From assembly GCA_035526665.1 (NCBI GenBank), contig DATLBY010000174.1:1-7852 (forward strand): DNA of 7,852 bases, written 5' to 3'. Below are positions 1 through 7,457 of the stretch, in pieces. The notes below the pieces were generated by a model. It was not told the origin of the DNA and ran no database searches. It worked only from the letters and a program-made list of their open reading frames with translations. The position numbers and the translations under genes are program-made. Numbering within the stretch: the stretch's first letter is position 1; every line of letters starts with the position of its first letter. This DNA is from DATLBY01 sp035526665. GTDB taxonomy: Bacteria; Acidobacteriota; Terriglobia; Bryobacterales; Bryobacteraceae.

Positions 1-81
1 ATCGCTGAGGTCGACCCGTGCCTGCGCCTGGGCCGGCATCGCAGCGCCGCAGTATGTGGCGAACGCGCGGCGGGTGATCAC
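1..81 (-). CDS. Exported Tat-type protein, N-terminus only (cut by window edge)
   Basis: Only the first 27 codons are visible, from a GTG at 81-79 to the window edge. The peptide begins MITRRAFATYCGAAM and continues PAQAQARVDLSD. It has a twin-arginine pair (R4-R5) followed by A-F, a short moderately hydrophobic stretch, and an AQA-type signal peptidase site near residues 19-21, which together look like a short Tat signal. The GTG overlaps the TGA of the metallohydrolase gene by four bases (GTGA, 81-78), the usual sign of translational coupling, and this decides the start. There is no independent Shine-Dalgarno sequence beyond what lies inside the upstream coding end. An ATG at codon 15 would destroy the signal and is less likely. 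The mature domain lies outside the window, so no function can be given. In such operons it could be another exported hydrolase, sulfatase or oxidoreductase; that is a guess from context. Confidence 0.6.
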   Translation of the reverse strand, partial: MITRRAFATYCGAAMPAQAQARVDLSD

Positions 82-2576
82 GGTTTCGCCATGCCTTCGT
101 ACCTGACTCGTGCTTGCCGGATAATGTCGTGCACCCGATCCCTCTGCTGATTGTTCTCGAAGTTATTTCGCTGGTCGACAAGGTCCGATAGCCGCTCTAT
201 CCAGCGGATAAACATGCGAGCAGACTCAGGATCCGGAGTCATGGCCTTGGCCTCCGACTCGAGATAAACCGGGGCGGAGTGCGCCTGCGCCGCTGCGCCA
301 AGAGCTCGCCGATCCGCGCTTCCGGAGACGCGAACCGCAACCCAACCACTGGGGGCGCGAGGCTCCTCCCATTGAACCGTCAGTGATTGCGCTCCGGCGG
401 CCTTCCAGTGGTGGACGACTTTGCCGTTCAGGAGCACATCAACCCCATCGATACCCACCGGCGACTCAATGCGCGCGGTCACCTTCAGGGAGAGCGCCAC
501 GCCTGAGGCGGACTTGACTGTGCCTCCCGGCTCGATGCCATTCACGGTCACATCCAGCATAGGGCCATTGGTGACGAAGCTGCGCCCGGCGCGCATACCC
601 GTTATCCACTCCGAATAGGACAAGGGATTTAAGGACCGGACCAGAGTGCGGCTGTTGCCCGGCACCTGATTGATGCTTCTCCAGTTGGCGAAGGTGTCAG
701 TCCCGGCCCCGGGTGCAATCCGGAATCCGCAATTCAGCAGGCTGTACCAGATGTCCGCTGCAACCGGTCCCCAAGGATAGATATCGACAACGTCCACCAG
801 ACCGAGAGCGGCCGTCACAGGCAGCTCTTTGGCCGAGACGGTGAAGTCGAAGGGATCACGCGTCATGCCCAGGATCGGGTGAACGTAGGCGACTACGCCG
901 CCGGCCTGGCGTGCCTGACCGGCCACCATGGTGTTCGATGGGTAGTCGAACGGGTGCGGGGTTCCCTCGAAGCTGGTATAAGCGGGCTCGATAAGCCGTG
1001 TCAGGTTCAGCAGGGCCATATGCCCATAGACGATGCGGTTCCGGAACTCCTGATTCCAATACAGAATGTGATTGGCCGTCGAGAGCAAGTTGGGCTTTCC
1101 TTCAAAGAACTCCCGATCGTAAGCGCGCGCGCCTTCCGCATTGGCCACGAGCAGATTCGAGACGTTCAGATCTTCCGCTTCGGCCATCAGCAGAGCATCC
1201 TCGGGCCGCAGATAGTAAGGCCCGGCATAGTTGGCGTGAATGTGATCCTCTCCACTCCACCAGCCCTGTCCCTGCCATCGGATGCGGCGGCGAAGCGTTA
1301 GGGTCACTTCTCCCTCGGCCATCGAAACCGCAACAGGAACATGTTCAATGCCACGCCATGCGGCAACGCGGAATCCGCCCGAAGGACCATCGAGTTCGAA
1401 CTCCGCGCGGGAGTGGAAGAAGCCCGCGGCATCGCCCATTCCGGGGTGCGATCTGAGAAACGCGCTGGGCGGTGCGTAGTATTTGCCGTCGGAGCCGCGG
1501 ACGGACACACGCGCAGCCACGGGATTCCCGTTCTCATCCTGCAAACGGACCCTCAGCCGGGCGCCGCCTTTCCGAAAGTGCAGTGGTCCGATCTTCAGGT
1601 GGCGTGCGGTACGAAAGTCCGTGGACGTTGTAAAGAGGTCGGGATTGCCAAGATAATTAGACACGAACAGCACCGTCTTGCCGTTGGGTGAAACTCGCGG
1701 GCTGTATTCGTCGTAAAGAGTCCGCGTGACCGGCTCGGCGCCGCCGCTCGTCCAGCGCCACAGATCGAAGTTCGTCTCCTGGCTATGGCGGTTCGCTGAG
1801 AAGACCAGGGTTCCGTCGTTCATCCAGCACAGATCCTGAATGTCGGCCTGGTCGCGTTCGGCATAGCGCGTGAGTTTGGACGCCAATACCAAGCCTTCGG
1901 AGAGCGGCATCCGCCAAAGCTGCGGAGTACTGTCTCTGTCGCCGCCGAAGGCGATTTCCCTTCCGGACGGATGCACCGCGAGCGGATACCAGGAATAAAA
2001 CCACCCCGAACCGCGCTGCACAGTGGTGCTTACGCGTGAGTACGGCACGCCGGTTACGCGGCGCGGCGAACCCTGCAAGGGAATCTCGTAGATGGCAAAT
2101 TCCTGGCCGCGCGCCACATTTGCGTAGATGGCGCGGCCGTCGCGCGCCCAGGCCGGAGTGCCGATGAACTGCATTTCCGGTGCGAGTTGGCGCTCTTCGC
2201 CCGTCTCTAAATCGACCGTATAGAGCTTTCCCTGTGTTCCGAGCTGCACACCACGGATCGGCCCTTCGCCGCGAACGAAGGCGGCGAGCCGCCCGTCCGG
2301 AGCCCACGCCGGTCCGGCATCGTATCCCGCCGCAGCCGTAACCTGTGTTGCCGCGCCCCCGTCCGCGGCCATCGTCCACAGAGAACCGAACAGGCTGAAG
2401 AGGATCCGTGAGCCGTCGGGTGACCAGGATGGATCGGTCGCCCCCATTGCATGTTTGCGCTCACCCAGCGGGATGTTGCCGTAAAACGGCGGCGGCTGGT
2501 CCGGCTGCCACCCGGTGACGAGAACTGCGCCCGCGGCAACCAGACCAGCGAGACGGTACCGGACCGCGCCCTTCAC
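78..2576 (-). CDS. Exported TolB-like propeller fused to CehA/McbA-type PHP metallohydrolase
   Basis: 832 residues, GTG start. Residues 1-22 form a signal peptide (K2, R6 and R8, then a hydrophobic core), so the protein should act in the periplasm or outside the cell. Residues about 45-320 carry PD40/TolB propeller repeats, visible as WSPDG (51-55), WAPDG (91-95), WARDG (143-147), HPSGREIAF (202-210) and SPNGKTVLF (296-304). Residues about 335-432 look like a beta-sandwich linker (DENGNPVAARVSV). The metallohydrolase follows: D444-H-I-H447, E480, H519, YVHP with H566, and GTDT with D627, the pattern of metal ligands in PHP-like CehA/McbA proteins, some of which hydrolyse carbamate esters. Residues about 675-775 look like a second Ig-type module, and a charged helical tail ends the protein. 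The substrate is unknown. The GTG overlaps the stop of a 17-codon ORF by four bases and has only a weak Shine-Dalgarno sequence of its own, so coupled reinitiation is likely. No frame break or missing ligand is apparent. Confidence 0.88.
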   Translation of the reverse strand: MKGAVRYRLAGLVAAGAVLVTGWQPDQPPPFYGNIPLGERKHAMGATDPSWSPDGSRILFSLFGSLWTMAADGGAATQVTAAAGYDAGPAWAPDGRLAAFVRGEGPIRGVQLGTQGKLYTVDLETGEERQLAPEMQFIGTPAWARDGRAIYANVARGQEFAIYEIPLQGSPRRVTGVPYSRVSTTVQRGSGWFYSWYPLAVHPSGREIAFGGDRDSTPQLWRMPLSEGLVLASKLTRYAERDQADIQDLCWMNDGTLVFSANRHSQETNFDLWRWTSGGAEPVTRTLYDEYSPRVSPNGKTVLFVSNYLGNPDLFTTSTDFRTARHLKIGPLHFRKGGARLRVRLQDENGNPVAARVSVRGSDGKYYAPPSAFLRSHPGMGDAAGFFHSRAEFELDGPSGGFRVAAWRGIEHVPVAVSMAEGEVTLTLRRRIRWQGQGWWSGEDHIHANYAGPYYLRPEDALLMAEAEDLNVSNLLVANAEGARAYDREFFEGKPNLLSTANHILYWNQEFRNRIVYGHMALLNLTRLIEPAYTSFEGTPHPFDYPSNTMVAGQARQAGGVVAYVHPILGMTRDPFDFTVSAKELPVTAALGLVDVVDIYPWGPVAADIWYSLLNCGFRIAPGAGTDTFANWRSINQVPGNSRTLVRSLNPLSYSEWITGMRAGRSFVTNGPMLDVTVNGIEPGGTVKSASGVALSLKVTARIESPVGIDGVDVLLNGKVVHHWKAAGAQSLTVQWEEPRAPSGWVAVRVSGSADRRALGAAAQAHSAPVYLESEAKAMTPDPESARMFIRWIERLSDLVDQRNNFENNQQRDRVHDIIRQARVRYEGMAKP

Positions 2577-2626
2577 CAGCGAACCTGCGCGCCGAGTTGC
2601 ATGTATTGTTCCGTTTTACCCGGCAT
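2573..2626 (-). CDS. 17-codon ORF upstream of the metallohydrolase: coupled leader or relic receptor tail
   Basis: An ATG at 2626-2624 opens a 17-residue reading frame, MPGKTEQYMQLGAQVRW, closed by TGA at 2575-2573. A GGAGG sits six bases upstream of the ATG, better than the ribosome site of any complete gene here. The stop overlaps the GTG of the metallohydrolase gene as GTGA (2576-2573). Translation of this ORF would therefore deliver ribosomes to that GTG. The peptide is not a typical attenuator: it has no run of one amino acid. Instead its last residues have the outer-membrane beta-signal pattern: terminal W with hydrophobic residues at -3, -5, -7 and -9. It shares Q at -8, L at -7 and G at -6 with the receptor end, NIQLGLRLAF. 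It may be the remnant of another receptor C-terminus that now serves as a coupling leader. Whether the peptide accumulates cannot be told. Confidence 0.5.
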   Translation of the reverse strand: MPGKTEQYMQLGAQVRW

Positions 2627-2632
2627 ATGCCG
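2621..2632. repeat. 12-bp perfect palindrome over the short-ORF start codon
   Basis: CGGCATATGCCG is its own reverse complement. It fills the space between the Shine-Dalgarno and the start codon of the 17-codon ORF and includes that ATG. In RNA it could fold as a four-base-pair CGGC/GCCG stem with an AUAU loop, placing the start codon partly in the stem. In DNA it could be a dimeric protein-binding site. A 12-bp palindrome can also occur by chance, so function is unproven. Confidence 0.4.
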
Positions 2633-2637
2633 CCTCC
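2633..2637 (-). promoter_or_regulatory. Strong Shine-Dalgarno (GGAGG) for the 17-codon ORF
   Basis: On the minus strand GGAGG is followed by a six-base spacer (CGGCAT) and then ATG at 2626. It lies 57 bases upstream of the metallohydrolase GTG at 2576, too far to serve that start directly. It therefore supports translation of the short ORF and, through the stop-start overlap, of the large gene. Confidence 0.7.
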
Positions 2638-2646
2638 AGAAACAGA

Positions 2647-5600
2647 TCAAAATGCCAGGCGCAGGCCGAGCTGTATGTTGCGCGGACTTCCCGCCGAGGT
2701 GATCTGCCCGAAGACAGGGCTCGATACCGTCGTATTCGGCTCGCTGAATTGGGTTGTATTGAATGCGTTGAAGAATTCCGCGCGGAACTGCAGGTTGATC
2801 CCTTCCCGAATCCGCTGATTGCGGTGAAGCCCCAGATCGAAGGTACGGATGCCCGGGCCGCGCAGGTTCGGCTGCGTCCGCGAATCGTTGCCGATAGTAT
2901 ATGGCTGGGCTTCAGCAAACGCGCCCGTGTCAAACCAGCGCTCGATGGTTTGCTGTCCCTCGGGCAGCAACGGAGATCGCAAACGATCGGCCGCGCTTCC
3001 TCCGACGCCCGGAAGACGGGAGCTGTTCGCTCCAGAGACGACCAGCGGCAATCCCTTTCCCAGAGTAGTAATGCCGCTGATCTGCCAACCGCCGATCACG
3101 TGCGCCAGCACTCCGCCATGCAGCCATTTGCGTCCAGGCCCAAACGGCAGATCCCAGATATAATTTGCCACCAGGAATTGCGGCCGATCATAGTCGGCTA
3201 CCGACCGCGAGCGAGCGAGATTGTTGGGATCCACGATGCCGGAACGGCCGGAGAACCGTTCTGGAACGTCATCGATACTCTTGCTTACCGTGTAGGCGGC
3301 TTGGAAGGTCAGACCGCGGCTCATGCGCTTCTCCACCCGCAGCGTCATGCCGTGATAAATGGAGTCGCCGACCGGATCGCGGAAACGCGTCACCCCCGTG
3401 TAATGGTTGTAGGGCTGGAGCAACTGGCTGCGGCGAACGCGCGCCGCGCTCAGAGAGCCGGACGTAATGATGCCGAAGTACGGGTTGTTGACCTGCTCAT
3501 CCAGCGCCGCCCCCAGGGAAAGTAGACTCGCATCGACCGCGGTGCGGGACCGGTTCGTCCACAGCCGCAGGCCACGCGTGCCCACACAGGCGATCTCGAT
3601 TACCGTATCCTGCGAGAGCGAGCGCTGGATATTGAGATTCCACTGGTAGGAATAAGGAGTGACCCATTCCCGGAAGGCCGTGGTGACGGAGACTCCGACC
3701 CCGGTAGTGGGCGGATACAGGAAGCCGGTGACAAACGGATTAGCCAGGGAAGCGCCCACCGGCGGAGTATTCGGCGCATCCGGCGCCTGACCCAGGAAGA
3801 CCGGCGTTGTGGCCAGGAAGCCGCTGCCCAGGTCGCTGGCCCCAGCTCCAATGCCGCCGCTTCCGGGGGAGAAGAAAATGCCTCCGCCGGCACGGATGAC
3901 GGTCTTGCCGGTGGCCTGCCAGGCCAGCCCCAGCCGCGGAGCAAAATTGTTCTTATCCGGATCGCTCTGATAGTGCGAGTTCCCGTCGCGGCCGGTGAAT
4001 GCCAATACGCCCTTTCGTTTGGTTAACGGATCGATGGCCTCGGTATCAAAAAAGCCGAGCTGGTTGAAACGGTCCGACCAGGGCGTCTGGTACTCCCATC
4101 GCATGCCGAGATTGACGGTCACCGTTCGCGCGATTTTCCAATCGTCCTGCGCATACGCGGCGTAGTACTTTTGCGAAGCCGCCAGCGACGGATCGAGTGA
4201 GAAGCTCCCGCCGGTGGGCGCGCCGAGGAGGAAGGTAGCCACTCCAAATCCGCTGAGGCTGGAGGCGGTCAGTGGATCGGGGCCCTGGGTGAAGGCCCGC
4301 GTGAAAGCGTACTGGCCGGAAACGCGCTCGCCGCGCGTGACATTAAATGCCTGAAACGTCTCGTCCGCGCCGAACTTGATGGTATGGGCGCCCTGCATCC
4401 AGGTCACATGTCCCTGCCCTTCCAGCGAGTGCTCCGCATCGGTGAAGTAGGAAGCCCGGTCCGGCCCGAGGCTGGTGACGTCGCTGACATCGAAACGGGG
4501 AAAAATCAGCTGTCTGGCGGTCTCCCGAATGGAGGCCGGCAACCCGAGCTGCGTGAAATCGAAGCCGGCGCTGCGGGGCTGCGTTTTAATCACATTCCGA
4601 GAAACGCTGCCGCGAAACTCGCCCACCAAGTTGGGACGGAACATCACCGTATCGCTGAGCACCGCCGATTTTGCCCGGTTGCCGATAGTGCCCCGCTCGC
4701 CGTTGACCCCTTCGTCGGGGAACGCGATGTTCACGCCGGGGGACGTCCGATCACTGTCGGTGCGGCCGTGGCTGAAGAACAGCCGGTGGCGCGATCCGAG
4801 AGCCTGGTCGAAGCGCATGAAAAACTTCCAGGAGTCGTCGCGCCGCGTGTTGTTCAGGACAAAGTTGTCCACCCGTCCCGTCCTGTTCGGCAACGGAAAA
4901 TACTGCATGACCTTCAGCGCGATGGGATCGAGCCTGTTTGCCGGAATGCGGTTGGAGGGAAATGCCTGGCGGGTGTAGCGGCCGGGCCGGGAGGGATCGG
5001 GCATGGTGGTCAGCGGATCATAGACCTGAATGAGGCTGCCGCGGCCATCCACTGTCTGCGAAAAATCGCCCATGCGTTCGAGCGCGGTTGGAACCGTGCG
5101 CACAATATCGTCGGGAGACCTTTGCGGGACCTTTTCCCAGTTCAAGAAGAAGAACGACCGGTTGCGCCCGTCGTACACCTTCGGCAACCAGACGGGGCCT
5201 CCAGCAGCCGCGCCGAATTCGTTACGCCGGAACGGGCTTTTGCCCAGTCCGTTGCGATTGTTGGTCCAGCTATTGGCATTGAGAATATCGTTGCGCACGA
5301 ATTCATACAGGCTGCCATGCAGCTGATTAGTTCCCGAGCGGGTGGCGGCGGTCAGGACACCGCCACCCGAGCGGCCATATTCGGCCGAGAAGCTGTTGGT
5401 AATCACTTTGAACTCGTGGACCGCTTCGAGCGGCGGCGTATAGTTGATGTCGTTCGTAGTGCTGTTGCGGGTTTCCGCGCCATCCAAAAGGATCTCACTG
5501 GTATTGGACCGGCCGCCGTTTACGATTGGTCCCGAGCCGGCGCCGCCTTTGGGCAGAACTCCCGGAGCCAGAGAAATCAGGCTATACGGATTTCGCCCGA

Positions 5601-6024
5601 GCAGGGGCAACTCCACCATCTGCGAACTGGAAACTACCTGGCCGAGAGATGCATTCTGCTGCTCGAGCTGGACGGCGGTGGAGCTTACCGTCACTTCGCT
5701 GGTAACTGCCCCCACCTCCAGAACCGCGTTCACGGTTGCGGCCAAGCCCACCGTCAAATTGATGTTTTCGAATCGCGCCCGCTTAAAGCCATTCGCCTCC
5801 ACGAAAATTTCGTACTTGCCAGCCGGAAGATACGGGATGGTATAGAAGCCTGAACTGTTAGTGGAGGTGCCTGTTTCGACGCGGGTCTGGGTGTGCTTGG
5901 CCGTAACGCGCGCCCCCACGATGGATGCGCCGGACGGATCGGTAACCGAGCCGGTGATGGATCCCTGCTCCACCTGGGCGTAAGCAATCAATGCAAACAA
6001 GCTGAAGAAAAAGATGGTTTTCAT
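2647..6024 (-). CDS. TonB-dependent outer-membrane receptor with N-terminal carboxypeptidase-regulatory-like domain
   Basis: 1125 residues. It imports a ligand across the outer membrane using TonB-ExbBD energy; the ligand is unknown. Residues 1-17 are a signal peptide (MKTIFFFSLFALIAYAQ). Residues about 18-105 form a carboxypeptidase-regulatory/CNA-B-like beta-sandwich, with GSITGSVTDPSGASIVGARV at 21-40, SSGFYTIPYLPAGKYE at 57-72 and then VEANGF. Residues about 108-235 are the plug, with LPLLGRNPYSLI (139-150), LLDGAETRN (179-187), SAEYGRSGGGVLTAATRSGT (213-232) and HGSLYEF just after. The rest is the barrel, ending in NIQLGLRLAF with the C-terminal phenylalanine expected for BAM recognition. 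This architecture and length match the very abundant Oar-like receptors of Acidobacteriota. The ATG start is supported by GGGAGA five bases upstream and by the signal peptide. The gene follows the sulfatase by 19 nt, so co-transcription is likely. No SusD partner is present. No frameshift is visible. Confidence 0.93.
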   Translation of the reverse strand: MKTIFFFSLFALIAYAQVEQGSITGSVTDPSGASIVGARVTAKHTQTRVETGTSTNSSGFYTIPYLPAGKYEIFVEANGFKRARFENINLTVGLAATVNAVLEVGAVTSEVTVSSTAVQLEQQNASLGQVVSSSQMVELPLLGRNPYSLISLAPGVLPKGGAGSGPIVNGGRSNTSEILLDGAETRNSTTNDINYTPPLEAVHEFKVITNSFSAEYGRSGGGVLTAATRSGTNQLHGSLYEFVRNDILNANSWTNNRNGLGKSPFRRNEFGAAAGGPVWLPKVYDGRNRSFFFLNWEKVPQRSPDDIVRTVPTALERMGDFSQTVDGRGSLIQVYDPLTTMPDPSRPGRYTRQAFPSNRIPANRLDPIALKVMQYFPLPNRTGRVDNFVLNNTRRDDSWKFFMRFDQALGSRHRLFFSHGRTDSDRTSPGVNIAFPDEGVNGERGTIGNRAKSAVLSDTVMFRPNLVGEFRGSVSRNVIKTQPRSAGFDFTQLGLPASIRETARQLIFPRFDVSDVTSLGPDRASYFTDAEHSLEGQGHVTWMQGAHTIKFGADETFQAFNVTRGERVSGQYAFTRAFTQGPDPLTASSLSGFGVATFLLGAPTGGSFSLDPSLAASQKYYAAYAQDDWKIARTVTVNLGMRWEYQTPWSDRFNQLGFFDTEAIDPLTKRKGVLAFTGRDGNSHYQSDPDKNNFAPRLGLAWQATGKTVIRAGGGIFFSPGSGGIGAGASDLGSGFLATTPVFLGQAPDAPNTPPVGASLANPFVTGFLYPPTTGVGVSVTTAFREWVTPYSYQWNLNIQRSLSQDTVIEIACVGTRGLRLWTNRSRTAVDASLLSLGAALDEQVNNPYFGIITSGSLSAARVRRSQLLQPYNHYTGVTRFRDPVGDSIYHGMTLRVEKRMSRGLTFQAAYTVSKSIDDVPERFSGRSGIVDPNNLARSRSVADYDRPQFLVANYIWDLPFGPGRKWLHGGVLAHVIGGWQISGITTLGKGLPLVVSGANSSRLPGVGGSAADRLRSPLLPEGQQTIERWFDTGAFAEAQPYTIGNDSRTQPNLRGPGIRTFDLGLHRNQRIREGINLQFRAEFFNAFNTTQFSEPNTTVSSPVFGQITSAGSPRNIQLGLRLAF

Positions 6025-6029
6025 GAGGT

Positions 6030-6035
6030 TCTCCC
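6030..6035 (-). promoter_or_regulatory. Shine-Dalgarno (GGGAGA) of the TonB-dependent receptor
   Basis: GGGAGA lies five bases before the ATG at 6024, within the 19-nt gap after the sulfatase stop. It fixes the receptor start and shows that the receptor can be initiated independently, unlike the sulfatase and metallohydrolase starts, which lean on coupling. Confidence 0.7.
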
Positions 6036-6043
6036 AAGCTATC

Positions 6044-7453
6044 TCAGCAACGCGCCTGAATATCGTCCTCTAACTCGCGTTGGAAACGATGGAGGCGTGC
6101 GGTTAGAGAGGTTCTGATAGCTGCGTATTCTTTGTTATCCGCCACATTTTCTGTTTCCCAGGGATCCTTTTTAAGATCGAACAGTTGGGTGACGCCAGCC
6201 TGCGGGTAAACGATAAGTTTGTGTCCCGAGGTCCTGACGGCGCGCTGGAAATCACGGTAGTAACAGAAGACGGCATCTTGCCCGGCGGCGCTTTTTCCCT
6301 TCAGCATATTTACCAGGCTGGGGAACTCGACGGTCTTGGGAATGGGGATGCCGGCCAGCTCACACGTGGTGGGGAAGACGCTGTGCTGATACACCATTTC
6401 GTGCACCTGCCTGCCTTGCGGAATGCCCGGGCCGCAGATCAGCAGCGGCATACGGATGCTGTGATCGTACATGTTCTGTTTACCCATCAGGCCGTGCTGG
6501 CCGACCGCCAGGCCATGATCCGAGGTAAAGATCACATAGGTATTCGCGGCTTTGCCGGATGCCTCCAGGGCATCTAGAATCCGGCCGATCTGCTCATCCA
6601 TGTAGGTGATGTGGGCATAGTATTCGGACCGGTGCACCTGAATCGCCTCGCGCGTCCGGGGAAATGGGGCGAGAGATTCATCGCGGTTGGCGTGATCTCC
6701 CTGGTCGAAAGGATGCTCCGGAAGATAGTTTGGCGGTATCGCGATCCGGGCGGCCGGATAGCGGTCGACAAACTCCTTGGGCGCCTGCCTGGGATCGTGC
6801 GGAGAGTTGAAGCCCACGTAGAGAAAGAAGGGTGCTTCGCTTTTAGCTTGGGCGGCCAGATGACCGGCGGCTGCCTCGGCCCAGATCCGCGCCGAGTGTT
6901 TGATGGCATCGGACTGCGAGTCCTGCCAGGCGGCGGTGTGCAGCCATTGACCTTTGAGGGACGTATCCCAGGGCGTCCAGGTGTTGCCCGCACGCGGCCG
7001 GTTGTAGGCGTCGGGTCCGGACTCGAACATGCCGCCGCTGACCTTGCCGGTCCGCTGGAAACTTCGCTTCAGGTTGGCTTGGCTCAGGTGCCACTTGCCG
7101 ATCAGGAAAGTATCGTAGGCTGCCTTGCCCAGGGTCTCGCCCCAGAGCGGAGCCTCCTCTACTTGGCGGCGGGCCCGGAAGGCGGTCAACCCGCTATTCA
7201 ACATGGAACGGCTGGCGACGCAGACCGCGCCCAGCCAGGATCCCTGGTGGAAACAGTGCGTGAAGGAGCAGCCGCGGCTGACCATTCGATCCAGATTCGG
7301 CGTGTGGACCTCAGAGCCGCCCAGCGCGTGGATCCCGTTGAACGTAAGGTCGTCGGCGATGAGAAAGAGAAAGTTGGGTGGCGAGGAAGAAGCGCCGGCT
7401 GCCAGGCTGCACGCTGCCGCGGCCGATCCCATGAACTCGCGGCGCAGCATCAT
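6044..7453 (-). CDS. Tat-exported type I (formylglycine) sulfatase
   Basis: 469 residues. Predicted to hydrolyse a sulfate ester, probably on a sugar or glycan, in the periplasm. Residues 1-22 are a Tat signal (MMLRREFMGSAAAAC, RR at 4-5). NFLFLIADDL gives the calcium ligands D34 and D35. The catalytic motif is C78-V-A-S-R82, where C78 would become formylglycine; the usual proline is alanine. GKWH (119-122), SPHD (218-221, H219), TSDHG with D312 and H313, and GKQNMYDHSIRMPLL starting at K325 complete the active site. The C-terminal subdomain shows LFDLKKDPWETENVADN (424-440). Length is normal for the family. The tandem ATG-ATG start lies 4 nt after the isomerase stop without a clear Shine-Dalgarno, so translational coupling is likely. 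Either ATG preserves the signal. The exact substrate cannot be read from the sequence. Folding with the cofactor before Tat export fits the need for cytoplasmic maturation. Confidence 0.93.
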   Translation of the reverse strand: MMLRREFMGSAAAACSLAAGASSSPPNFLFLIADDLTFNGIHALGGSEVHTPNLDRMVSRGCSFTHCFHQGSWLGAVCVASRSMLNSGLTAFRARRQVEEAPLWGETLGKAAYDTFLIGKWHLSQANLKRSFQRTGKVSGGMFESGPDAYNRPRAGNTWTPWDTSLKGQWLHTAAWQDSQSDAIKHSARIWAEAAAGHLAAQAKSEAPFFLYVGFNSPHDPRQAPKEFVDRYPAARIAIPPNYLPEHPFDQGDHANRDESLAPFPRTREAIQVHRSEYYAHITYMDEQIGRILDALEASGKAANTYVIFTSDHGLAVGQHGLMGKQNMYDHSIRMPLLICGPGIPQGRQVHEMVYQHSVFPTTCELAGIPIPKTVEFPSLVNMLKGKSAAGQDAVFCYYRDFQRAVRTSGHKLIVYPQAGVTQLFDLKKDPWETENVADNKEYAAIRTSLTARLHRFQRELEDDIQARC

Positions 7454-7457
7454 CCGG

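Noticed and set aside
2577..2579. CTG one codon upstream as start of the metallohydrolase
   Set aside because: GTG at 2576 is the commoner start codon and gives the GTGA overlap; CTG adds only one residue and has no better ribosome site.
2577..2646. Intrinsic terminator or internal promoter in the longest spacer
   Set aside because: The only inverted repeat is the 12-bp palindrome with a four-base-pair stem and no T-run after it; no credible -35/-10 pair was seen.
2515..3525. 336-codon plus-strand frame across the receptor 3' end and the spacer
   Set aside because: Arginine- and alanine-rich low-information protein, antisense to two well supported genes, no recognisable motif.
4384..5853. 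489-codon open frame on the plus strand opposite the TonB receptor
   Set aside because: It is wholly antisense to a clearly recognised gene, shows no domain or signal I recognise, and long antisense frames are common in GC-rich genes.
7407..7453. Lipoprotein signal in the sulfatase (cysteine at residue 15)
   Set aside because: The residues before the cysteine are alanines without the usual leucine at -3, and the twin-arginine motif is so close that a normal Tat signal explains the region better.
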